This document shows positions 1 through 7,795 of a stretch of 64,000 nt of DNA, one piece after another. Both the position numbers and the translations under genes were made by a program. Source of the DNA: Candidatus Methylopumilus universalis (GTDB lineage: Bacteria > Pseudomonadota > Gammaproteobacteria > Burkholderiales > Methylophilaceae); NCBI RefSeq assembly GCF_006365315.1, contig NZ_CP040968.1, forward strand, positions 434,001 to 498,000. Reading direction: 5' to 3'. Each line of letters opens with the position of its first letter. The first letter of the stretch is position 1. Below the pieces are notes generated by a model, which was given only the letters and a program-made list of their open reading frames with translations, had not been told where the DNA came from and did no database searches.

Positions 1-1
1 G

Positions 2-127
2 ACTAATCCAATATTATTTGGCACAGGCTTATTCTGTTTTTTTCTTGCAATTGTTGGCGTTGTTTTAACAGTTCAAGAATTTAAAAACATGGAATTAAAA
101 GAAAAATTAAAAAACAAAAGCAAATAA
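2..127 (+). CDS. C-terminal end of a membrane protein (5' truncated by window)
   Basis: An open frame enters from the left edge and ends at TAA 125-127. The 41 visible residues hold one hydrophobic segment (about residues 4-24) followed by a Lys/Glu-rich tail with many lysines. This fits the last transmembrane helix and cytoplasmic tail of an inner-membrane protein. The fragment is too short to name a family. I rely on the uninterrupted frame and the membrane-like composition; the start lies outside the window. Confidence 0.5.
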   Translation, partial: TNPILFGTGLFCFFLAIVGVVLTVQEFKNMELKEKLKNKSK

Positions 128-212
128 TTAGCTTTTAATTAGATTTGGTGTTCTAGAAGAGCATTTTGGCAGGAGTATCATCGGGCGTGCCTCGGAGCAT
201 GCCTACTGAACT

Positions 213-362
213 TTACTTGTTAAGAAGATGCAGCATTAAACCAAAGTATAGAAAAGCAAAAATAGCGACAATCCAAAATACTTTTAGCATATTCGCATTG
301 ATGTCTGAAAGCTTTTGATAAATTTTTTCTAGTAATTCCTCTTGTTTTATTTTTTTTGTCAT
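213..362 (-). CDS. small single-pass membrane protein, 49 aa
   Basis: ATG at 360-362 is preceded on the minus strand by a purine-rich AAGGGGAT ribosome-binding site. The 49 residues have a charged N-terminal half with a predicted amphipathic helix (KQEELLEKIYQKLSDI) and one hydrophobic helix (about residues 29-46). The gene lies 17 bp downstream of the photolyase gene on the same strand, so the two may be co-transcribed. No family is recognised. The good RBS and soluble-plus-membrane layout argue for a real gene; the small size keeps confidence moderate. Confidence 0.5.
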   Translation of the reverse strand: MTKKIKQEELLEKIYQKLSDINANMLKVFWIVAIFAFLYFGLMLHLLNK

Positions 363-379
363 ATATCCCCTTTGAATGT

Positions 380-1909
380 TTAGATATTTTCAATATTTTT
401 GATTAAATTTTTAGCCTGTAATTTAATATCTTCAATGAGATTAGGATCCATATCTCGGATTTGTTTATTAACAATTGCTAATCTTGGGTTTTTGCTTAAT
501 TGTTGTGAGTTCGCAATAAAAAAATTCCAGTATAGGCTGTTGAACGGACATGCCTTATCGCCAACCCTCTCATTTTTCGAATAATAACACCCCTCACAAT
601 AGTTACTCATTTTGTTTATATAGTTCGCTGTTGATACATAAGGCTTGCTTGCTAGTTTGCCACCATCAGCAAATTGACTCATACCGAGTGTATTAGGCAT
701 CTCAACCCATTCAAATGCATCAATATAGATACCTAAATACCACTCATGAAGGCTTTTAGGATGAAGGCCTGCAAGTAGAGAAAAGTTACCAACAATCATC
801 AGTCTTTGGATATGGTGAGCGTATGCTTCATCAAGAGATTGGTTGATTGTATATTTAAGGCAATTCATTTTAGTTTGCCCATTCCAAAACCAATTGGGCA
901 CTGGCAATTGATGATTGAAATAATTCTGATCACCAAGGGCTGGCATATGAGCCCAATAATATCCCCTGATATATTCTCTCCAGCCTATGATTTGTCTGAT
1001 AAAGCCTTCGGCAGTATTGATAGATAATTTGCTAGAAAGATATGATTTTTCGACGGCTGATACAACCTCTTTAGGAGAAAGCATTTTAGTATTCAATGCA
1101 AAAGAGATTAAAGAATGAAACATTCTTGTTTCATCTTTATGCATCGCATCTTGATAGTCGCCGAAGAAAATTAGTATATGCCCAATAAAAAAATCTAAAT
1201 GCTTTAATGCTTCTTTTCTATTTAAAGGCCAACGAAATTGAGATGCATTATGATTTCCAAAGCTCTTTATTTTAGCCGCTGTAATTTCATCCCATAATTC
1301 ACTGTGATCATGGATAGGCCTATAATCCTCAAAGGCTTTAGGTTCTCCTTTCCAAGCTTTTCTATTCTCGTGATCAAAATTCCATTTTAAGCCAACAGGT
1401 TTTCCATCTTCAGACATGAGGACACAGTGTTTTTTTCTCATAGCACGATAGAAAGATTCCATCAGCCACTGCTTCTTACCCGCAAACATTTCACTAACCT
1501 CGAAACGATGTGTAAAAAAGTGTTCTGATGGAAAGCACTCAGATGGTATAGAGACTTCATTACAAAGCTCGATTAAATCTTGATCAAGTCTATATTCGTC
1601 AGGCTCTTGGTACTCAAACTTTTGAATATTGTATTGATCAAATAAATTTTTTAGATTTGCTTTAAAGGAATGAAGATTGGACTTCTCATTAATTCCAAGA
1701 TAAATGACTTGATGATTTTCTTTGATAAGTGCACTTTTAAAATCTCTCATCGCTGCAAAAATACCTAAAATCTTTTGCGCATGATGAAGAACATAATTTG
1801 TTTCTTGCTTAACTTCCATTAAAACATAGAGGATTTCATCATCTAGTTTTTTAAACCAAGAATGGTTAGGATTAAGCTGATCTCCCAGAATGAGTCTAAG
1901 GATTTTCAT
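380..1909 (-). CDS. phrB: iron-sulfur bacterial cryptochrome/(6-4) photolyase (DPRP family)
   Basis: This protein matches the deoxyribodipyrimidine photolyase-related family (FeS-BCP, as in Agrobacterium PhrB), which uses FAD, a ribolumazine antenna and a 4Fe-4S cluster to reverse (6-4) photoproducts with blue light. The N-terminus (LRLILGDQLNP) opens the Rossmann-like antenna domain. Four cluster cysteines are visible: one in MNCLKYT near residue 350, two in YCEGCYY (438 and 441) and one in KACPF (454), with the spacing known for PhrB. Length, 509 aa, is normal. ATG 1907-1909 is the natural start. Light-dependent repair suits a sunlit-water organism. DNA substrate specificity is inferred from family, not shown. 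Confidence 0.9.
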   Translation of the reverse strand: MKILRLILGDQLNPNHSWFKKLDDEILYVLMEVKQETNYVLHHAQKILGIFAAMRDFKSALIKENHQVIYLGINEKSNLHSFKANLKNLFDQYNIQKFEYQEPDEYRLDQDLIELCNEVSIPSECFPSEHFFTHRFEVSEMFAGKKQWLMESFYRAMRKKHCVLMSEDGKPVGLKWNFDHENRKAWKGEPKAFEDYRPIHDHSELWDEITAAKIKSFGNHNASQFRWPLNRKEALKHLDFFIGHILIFFGDYQDAMHKDETRMFHSLISFALNTKMLSPKEVVSAVEKSYLSSKLSINTAEGFIRQIIGWREYIRGYYWAHMPALGDQNYFNHQLPVPNWFWNGQTKMNCLKYTINQSLDEAYAHHIQRLMIVGNFSLLAGLHPKSLHEWYLGIYIDAFEWVEMPNTLGMSQFADGGKLASKPYVSTANYINKMSNYCEGCYYSKNERVGDKACPFNSLYWNFFIANSQQLSKNPRLAIVNKQIRDMDPNLIEDIKLQAKNLIKNIENI

Positions 1910-2231
1910 TTTTGAGTTCTAATAATAGAATTGGCACGTTTAAGATTAAATGGTACTTAGATTTAAGCTGGGCTTATCTCTCAGATTTAAATATTTTACA
2001 GTATTTGAAGATTTCTAGAGGGTCTGGGCAGTCGTTTTTGGGAGAGACAAAATAGAGGCGGGTGCAGAGAAAATATAGGTATAAACTACATGTTAGTATG
2101 CATCTATATCTTTATAGCTATCATAATTAGATTGACCATTATTTTAAAAGAAATCCAAAGTGAATTTTAGCTTTGTTTAAAAGCAATACATTAAAGGTAA
2201 ATTTTTTTACACAACATATAATGAAAACTAA
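1910..2231. other. intergenic region between divergent photolyase and beta-CASP genes
   Basis: This 322-bp gap should contain both divergent promoters. I see no convincing -35/-10 pair, no long inverted repeat and no small ORF with a ribosome-binding site. The stretch 2025-2075 is purine-rich and less AT-rich than the rest. Confidence 0.4.
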
Positions 2232-3650
2232 ATGCAAATCCAATTCTTAGGCGCAGCAGGCGAGGTTACAGGATCAAAGTATCTCATTAATACTGAGCTT
2301 GAAGATTCGGCTTGTAAATTCATGATTGATTATGGAATGTTTCAGGGCGCTCGCGAAGCCGATGAAAAAAATCAGAAATCCTTGCCCTTTGATCCGAGAG
2401 AGATTTCTTTCTTAGTACTCACACACGCGCATATAGATCATTGCGGACTTATACCGCGTTTATGTGCCGAAGGATTTAAAGGACCAATTTATTGCACAAG
2501 CACAACCGCTAAATTAATCGAAATCATGTTGCTTGATAGCGCACATATTCAAGTGTCTGATTTTGAAAGAGCAGAGAGAAAAAATAAATTAGGTAAGTGG
2601 CGAGGAGAGATGCCGGTTCTTTTGTATGACACTAAGCAAGCTATAGAATCGCTCAATCAAATTAAACCCATTCCCTACTCTAAAAAGTTTTCACCAATCA
2701 AAGATATTGATGTGACATTTGAAGAAGCGGGGCATATTTTAGGCTCTTCTATTGCAGTGATAGACGTTAAAGAAAAAAATAAAGATTCCAAGCGATTAGT
2801 TTTTTCTGGAGATTTGGGGATGTTTGAAAAACCTATCTTTCGTCAGCCAGCACTCATTGAATCTGCAGATGTATTACTTGTTGAATCAACTTATGGAGAC
2901 CGTCTTCACCGAAGCCTAAAAGAAACAGAAGATGAGCTAGTAGAAATTTTGACAAACACATTAAATAGAGGCGGCAATGTGATCATGCCTGCTTTTGCAG
3001 TTGGAAGAACACAAGAAATACTATTTATACTCGCTGATCTTATTAGACGCGATCGTTTGCCCCATTTAAATGTGTGGGTAGACTCACCGATGGCTACCAA
3101 GGTGACGGAATTGACAACAGCCTGTTTAGATGAGCTTGATGATGACGCTAAATTACTTTACCAATGGCTACTTGATCATAAAAATAAAATTGACGTGCGA
3201 TTTGTAGCTGATGTTGATGAATCAAAAGCATTAAACAGATTAAAAAGTGGCGCAATTATTATTTCCTCAAGTGGTATGTGCCAGGCTGGAAGGATTCTTC
3301 ACCATTTAATGAATAATCTACCTTTTGAAAAAAATGCCATTGTGATTACCGGATTTCAGGCACTAAGAACATTAGGGCGAAGATTGGTAGACGAGGCTGC
3401 TTCAGTGAAAATTATGGGTGAATACATCGATGTTAAAGCTTCGATTCATACCTTAGGTGGTTTATCGGCACATGCTGATCGAGATAATTTACTGAAATGG
3501 CTGAAGGGATTTAAACAAAAACCAAAACATGTGTTTGTGGTGCATGGCGAACCCACCGCCTCAATTCATTTTGTTCAAACTATTCGAGAAACTCTGAATT
3601 GGAATGATGTCATTATTCCAACACTTAATAGCATATTTGATATTAGTTAA
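2232..3650 (+). CDS. metallo-beta-lactamase-fold beta-CASP RNase/nuclease
   Basis: A 472-aa protein of the CPSF/Ysh1-like bacterial beta-CASP group, zinc hydrolases that cut or trim RNA. Zinc motifs are visible in order: THAHIDHCG (motif 2), AGHILGSS (motif 3), FSGDLG (motif 4), then beta-CASP elements VDSPMA, SSSGMCQAGR and a C-terminal VVHGEP. The LSAHADRDNL segment is also typical. All catalytic positions look intact. Start ATG 2232 has no clear Shine-Dalgarno; an out-of-frame ATG sits at 2221. A terminator follows the gene. The exact RNA substrate is unknown. Confidence 0.85.
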   Translation: MQIQFLGAAGEVTGSKYLINTELEDSACKFMIDYGMFQGAREADEKNQKSLPFDPREISFLVLTHAHIDHCGLIPRLCAEGFKGPIYCTSTTAKLIEIMLLDSAHIQVSDFERAERKNKLGKWRGEMPVLLYDTKQAIESLNQIKPIPYSKKFSPIKDIDVTFEEAGHILGSSIAVIDVKEKNKDSKRLVFSGDLGMFEKPIFRQPALIESADVLLVESTYGDRLHRSLKETEDELVEILTNTLNRGGNVIMPAFAVGRTQEILFILADLIRRDRLPHLNVWVDSPMATKVTELTTACLDELDDDAKLLYQWLLDHKNKIDVRFVADVDESKALNRLKSGAIIISSSGMCQAGRILHHLMNNLPFEKNAIVITGFQALRTLGRRLVDEAASVKIMGEYIDVKASIHTLGGLSAHADRDNLLKWLKGFKQKPKHVFVVHGEPTASIHFVQTIRETLNWNDVIIPTLNSIFDIS

Positions 3651-3681
3651 AGACTGAACTTTAAAACTTAAGTAAATATAT

Positions 3682-3705
3682 AGCCATTAAAAAGTGGCTT
3701 TTTTT
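3682..3705 (+). terminator. rho-independent terminator after the beta-CASP gene
   Basis: AGCCATT (3682-3688) pairs with AGTGGCT (3693-3699) through seven pairs, one of them G-U, around an AAAA loop. A run of six T follows. Confidence 0.8.
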
Positions 3706-3841
3706 ATGTTTGGTGCTTTGCATCAAGATAAAAAAGATATTTTTAATTATTATATTTTTTTATTATAAGCAAATAGATTAATAGTATTTCCTTTTAAATA
3801 TATAAATCGATATTCTTTATCAAACTTTTTAAGGGATAGCC

Positions 3842-4807
3842 ATGCGTATCAATCGTAACTCAGAATATTCAGGTTCTAAACAAGATAAAGAACATCTTAA
3901 GTTCGGATTACCTCCTTCTGACTTAGATACAAATATTTTGAAATTTAATCGTAAGATTTTTTTAAGCGTATTAATTTTAATTGCTATTGCTATAGTCATT
4001 TGGTTACTGGGGCTAACTTCAGAAGAAAAAATTAATATCACTTCTTTTGCTTCAGATGTTATTGCTTCGGATTTGTTTTACCTGGCTTTGCTTGTGGGGC
4101 TATTGGCTCAATTAGTTGATGGTTCGCTAGGTATGGCCTATGGCATTACCTCGACATCATTCCTGATTGGTACTGGTGCTTCGCCAGCCGCCGCTTCTGG
4201 TGCTGTCCATATTGCTGAGATATTCACGACAGCATTTTCGGGGATTTCACATATCAAATTCGGTAATGTTCGTAAGGACCTATTTAAAAAATTAGTAGTT
4301 CCAGGTGTTTTGGGCGGTATTATTGGTGCTTACATCCTTACGTCGATTGATGGTAAATCAATAAAGCCTTACATCACAGCTTACCTTTTAATAATGGGTT
4401 TATTTATTCTTCGAAAAGCATTTGTTTTGGTTAAAAATCATGATCAAAAAATTAAACATGTTAGAAAGTTAGCTTTTTCAGGTGGATTTTTAGATGCAAT
4501 TGGAGGAGGAGGGTGGGGTCCGGTAGTAACTTCAACTTTGATAGGTCAAGGGAATAGCCCAAGACACACTATTGGCTCAGTTAATACAGCAGAATTTTTT
4601 GTTTCTTTTGCTACTGGAATAACATTTATGCTTCTTGGAGGTATTGACCATTGGATATTTGTAGTAGGACTCATTATAGGAGGTCTATTCAGCGCTCCTT
4701 TTGCAGCTTATCTTACAAGTAAATTATCAACAAAGCGGCTTTTAATAGCTGTTGGTTTGCTAATTACCGGTGTCAGTATTTTTAATCTTTATAAGATTTT
4801 TGGTTAA
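3842..4807 (+). CDS. TSUP (TauE/SafE) family anion exporter
   Basis: A 321-aa polytopic membrane protein of the sulfite exporter TauE/SafE (TSUP) family. It has a hydrophilic N-terminal tail (about 40 aa), one helix, then two repeated halves with the family's glycine-rich signatures: LAQLVDGSLGMAYG in the first half and SGGFLDAIGGGGWGPV in the second. A good AAGGGAT ribosome-binding site precedes ATG 3842. The long N-terminal tail plus first helix is an extension compared with the roughly 250-aa members. Substrate (sulfite, sulfonates or other small anion) cannot be told from sequence. A second, shorter TSUP gene lies at 43836. Confidence 0.8.
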   Translation: MRINRNSEYSGSKQDKEHLKFGLPPSDLDTNILKFNRKIFLSVLILIAIAIVIWLLGLTSEEKINITSFASDVIASDLFYLALLVGLLAQLVDGSLGMAYGITSTSFLIGTGASPAAASGAVHIAEIFTTAFSGISHIKFGNVRKDLFKKLVVPGVLGGIIGAYILTSIDGKSIKPYITAYLLIMGLFILRKAFVLVKNHDQKIKHVRKLAFSGGFLDAIGGGGWGPVVTSTLIGQGNSPRHTIGSVNTAEFFVSFATGITFMLLGGIDHWIFVVGLIIGGLFSAPFAAYLTSKLSTKRLLIAVGLLITGVSIFNLYKIFG

Positions 4808-4861
4808 TATAAATTACAGGTTCTTCATTCAAATAACAAGACATGTAAATTGATTATTTAA

Positions 4862-5836
4862 ATGAAAACATTAGTCTTAAGTGAAATTGAATTTGGCAGG
4901 ATTGGCTTAGCATCGCAATTATTATCTGATGGAGAGCTTGTAGCCATTCCCACAGAAACTGTTTATGGTTTAGCTGCAGATGCAACAAATCGATCTGCAA
5001 TTGATAAGATTTTTGCAGTTAAAGGTAGACCTAAAAATCATCCTTTAATTTTACATTTAGCAAGTATTGATCAATTGAGTGATTGGGCTATAGAGATACC
5101 AAGTAGCCTCAGTATTCTAGCTACACATTTTTGGCCTGGGCCAATGTCACTTCTGTTAAAAAAACACCCTCATGTTTTAAATGAAATTACTGGTGGATCA
5201 GATAAGATTTGTATTCGGATTCCTAATCACCCCATAACACTCTCACTATTAAGAATGCTGAATAAGGGAATTGTTGCGCCATCAGCTAATCTATTTGGTC
5301 GCGTGAGTCCTACTTCAGCCAAACATGTTCTGAATGAGCTCGATGGAAAAATTTCAGCTATTCTTGATGGGGGTCAGTGTGAAGTTGGTCTTGAGTCTAC
5401 CATCATTGATTTAACGGAAAAAAAACCTACGATACTTCGTCCAGGCGGCTTATCCCTATTAGAAATTGAAAAAGTCTTAAATGAGAAAATTATTGTTAAT
5501 TCCAATTTGAATGAGAAGGTCTCTGGTAATTTAATAAATCATTATCAACCCAAAGCATCGGTTCACTTAATCAAGACATCAGAAATTGGAAATTTAACTG
5601 AAGAGCCATTAGAGGCCAAATCAGTCTTATTGCTACTAAGCGATATCAATACAGACAATATTCAGACCTATTCAATGCCAAGGGATCCTTATAAATATGG
5701 ACAGATTTTATATTCAACACTGAGATTAATGGATGATAGGCATTTTGAAAAAATTATTATTGAATTGCCACCAGAAAAATCTGATTGGTATGCCATACAT
5801 GACAGAATAAAAAAAGCTTCTTTTAAAAAATTATAG
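4862..5836 (+). CDS. tsaC/sua5: L-threonylcarbamoyladenylate synthase, Sua5 type
   Basis: This enzyme makes threonylcarbamoyl-AMP from threonine, bicarbonate and ATP for the t6A37 modification of ANN-decoding tRNAs. The YrdC domain (about residues 1-205) shows PTETVYGLAADA, KGRPKNHPL, SANLFGRVSPT and VGLESTI. The remaining C-terminal part carries the Sua5 domain and its linker motif (HYQPKA), so this is the long Sua5 form rather than short TsaC. Length 324 aa is normal. It starts 54 bp after the TSUP gene, with no strong RBS seen. Confidence 0.92.
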   Translation: MKTLVLSEIEFGRIGLASQLLSDGELVAIPTETVYGLAADATNRSAIDKIFAVKGRPKNHPLILHLASIDQLSDWAIEIPSSLSILATHFWPGPMSLLLKKHPHVLNEITGGSDKICIRIPNHPITLSLLRMLNKGIVAPSANLFGRVSPTSAKHVLNELDGKISAILDGGQCEVGLESTIIDLTEKKPTILRPGGLSLLEIEKVLNEKIIVNSNLNEKVSGNLINHYQPKASVHLIKTSEIGNLTEEPLEAKSVLLLLSDINTDNIQTYSMPRDPYKYGQILYSTLRLMDDRHFEKIIIELPPEKSDWYAIHDRIKKASFKKL

Positions 5837-5886
5837 AAACTGCCAAAAGATGCTATTAATTAATACAACGAGGAATTAGGGCGCTC

Positions 5887-6942
5887 TCAGCGGCCAGTCA
5901 GTTTTTTATTTTTCGAAATAATTGCATTTAGAATACTTTCAGAAGCTTCTTTGATATTTGTAGGTTCATACCCGCCTTCTAAAACAAACAATAGACGATT
6001 AGACGCATATTTTTCTGCAATGGTGGACAAAATATCTGTAGCTTTGCTGTAGCCATTATTTGTATATTTTAATTGTCCTAGTAAATCATTTTCATGCGCA
6101 TCAAACCCCGCAGATACCAATATAAATTCTGGCTTGAATTTATCCATGGCAGGAATTAATTGGCTTTTTAAGCCATGAATAAATTCTTCATCGCCGGCAC
6201 CTTTTGGTAAGTCAATATTTAATGTGTACCCATAACCTTCGCCACTTCCTTTTTCATCAGGGCGACCTGTTCCAGGATAGAAAGGATGTTGATGGATACT
6301 GAAATAGAAAACTGTATTATCACTATAAAAAATATCTTGTGTTCCGTTGCCGTGATGAACATCAAAATCAACAATTAATATTCGGTTGATACCATAATTT
6401 TTTTGTAGATATTTTGCTGCAATGGCGACATTATTAAAAATACAAAATCCCATACCTCTATCTTTAGTTGCATGATGGCCAGGCGGCCTCGAAAATACGA
6501 AGGCACTTGAAGCCTTACCCTGCATCATTTGATCAACCGCTTCAGTCATCGCCCCGACTGATTTTCTGGCAACTTGATACGAATGTTTTGATATAACTGT
6601 ATCACCAGTACTAAGCTTTGCATTAGATTCAGAAAGTTTTTCAGATTCGCGCTTAACAAGATGAATATATTCTTTTGAATGAGCGAGGCTTATGACGTCT
6701 GAGGATGCATAACCAAAGGTAGGCCAAATTAAATTTGGCTGTAATTTAGAATCATTTTTGAGAAAATTAATTACACTTGAGAGTCGATCAGGGTTTTCTG
6801 GATGATTAGGGCCGGTGTTATGAAGAATAAATTCATCATCATAAAGAATTGCAATTTTTAATTTACCTCTTTCTTGATCCGCAATTAAATTCATTGGTTG
6901 AAAAAGCGATATGAGAAGTAAAAAGTTAAGTAAGTATTTCAC
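5887..6942 (-). CDS. exported histone deacetylase-like amidohydrolase
   Basis: A member of the arginase/deacetylase fold (class II HDAC-like, acetylpolyamine amidohydrolase group). Motifs: HPENPDRL, RPPGHHA with the catalytic His pair, FDVHHGNGTQD carrying the zinc ligands, SAGFDAH and LEGGYE. All zinc and charge-relay residues appear present. The start is GTG (6940-6942), chosen because the first about 22 residues form a signal peptide (Lys, then a Leu/Ile-rich core, then NLIA before DQ). An internal ATG at 6894 would remove it. The protein is therefore predicted periplasmic, which is unusual for the family. It follows terC by 39 bp, probably in one operon. Confidence 0.85.
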   Translation of the reverse strand: MKYLLNFLLLISLFQPMNLIADQERGKLKIAILYDDEFILHNTGPNHPENPDRLSSVINFLKNDSKLQPNLIWPTFGYASSDVISLAHSKEYIHLVKRESEKLSESNAKLSTGDTVISKHSYQVARKSVGAMTEAVDQMMQGKASSAFVFSRPPGHHATKDRGMGFCIFNNVAIAAKYLQKNYGINRILIVDFDVHHGNGTQDIFYSDNTVFYFSIHQHPFYPGTGRPDEKGSGEGYGYTLNIDLPKGAGDEEFIHGLKSQLIPAMDKFKPEFILVSAGFDAHENDLLGQLKYTNNGYSKATDILSTIAEKYASNRLLFVLEGGYEPTNIKEASESILNAIISKNKKLTGR

Positions 6943-6981
6943 TTAAAAACGTCTTAATTAAGTATGAGTTAGTTTCATTAT

Positions 6982-7722
6982 CTAACCACCCTTTTTTTGT
7001 CGAGCACGGATATTTAGAACTTCGACACCAAGAGAAAAGGCCATTGCGAAATATACATACCCTTTGGGAATATGAACATCAAGACTTTCAGCAATTAAAA
7101 CAAAACCCACAATCATTAAGAAAGACAGTGCTAAAACTTTAATTGATGGATGATGATGTACAAAGTCACCAATAGGTTTTGCAGCCCACAGCATGAAAAT
7201 GACAGAGATCAAAACAGCGGCAACCATAATTGAAATTTCATCGACTAAACCAACCGCAGTAATGACACTATCGAGTGAAAAAACTATATCAAGGATGCCT
7301 ATTTGGAAGATAGAACCCCAAAAAAGCTTCTGAATTGATTTTGATCTGATACTGGAGGCATTAATTTCACTTGCGGTTTTTTCTTCTGCCTCAACCTCAA
7401 GATAAATTTCCTTGCTAGCTTTCCATAAAAGAAATAAGCCCCCGAAGAATAGGATTAAATCTCTACCACTAATTTCTTGGTTATAAAAAGAGAAAAGTGC
7501 ATCTGTTAATCCCATTACCCAAGATAAGCTCAGCAGCAGCAGAACACGTGTAATTAAAGCGAACAATAATCCAAAACGGCGAACTGATTCTCTTATTTCT
7601 ATGGGTAGGCGATTGGCAAGAACGCTAATGAAAATAATGTTATCAATGCCTAAGACAATTTCAAGAGCTACAAGTGTTAAAAAAGCAATGATTGTATTTG
7701 GGTCAAGAATGAATTCAAGCAT
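6982..7722 (-). CDS. TerC family integral membrane protein
   Basis: A 246-aa inner-membrane protein of the TerC/YkoY/YjbE family, linked in other bacteria to manganese efflux and metalation of exported proteins. The signature EIVLGIDNIIFIS in helix 1 and DIVFSLDSVITAVG in the second half give the conserved acidic pair in membrane segments. About seven helices are visible. ATG 7720-7722 is the start. Promoterless spacing to the downstream HDAC-like gene suggests co-transcription. The family's link to metalation of exported proteins makes a zinc-enzyme partner plausible but unproven. Confidence 0.85.
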   Translation of the reverse strand: MLEFILDPNTIIAFLTLVALEIVLGIDNIIFISVLANRLPIEIRESVRRFGLLFALITRVLLLLSLSWVMGLTDALFSFYNQEISGRDLILFFGGLFLLWKASKEIYLEVEAEEKTASEINASSIRSKSIQKLFWGSIFQIGILDIVFSLDSVITAVGLVDEISIMVAAVLISVIFMLWAAKPIGDFVHHHPSIKVLALSFLMIVGFVLIAESLDVHIPKGYVYFAMAFSLGVEVLNIRARQKKGG

Positions 7723-7795
7723 TTTGTACCTATTCTAGTTTTTAGTGATTTTTGTATGTTTATTTTATAGTTTTTAGATAAAAACTATACATTTT

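Noticed and set aside
184-203. Hairpin GGCGTGC/GCATGCC between the two first small genes
   Set aside because: The stem has one wobble pair and no T tract on either strand, so I do not call a terminator.
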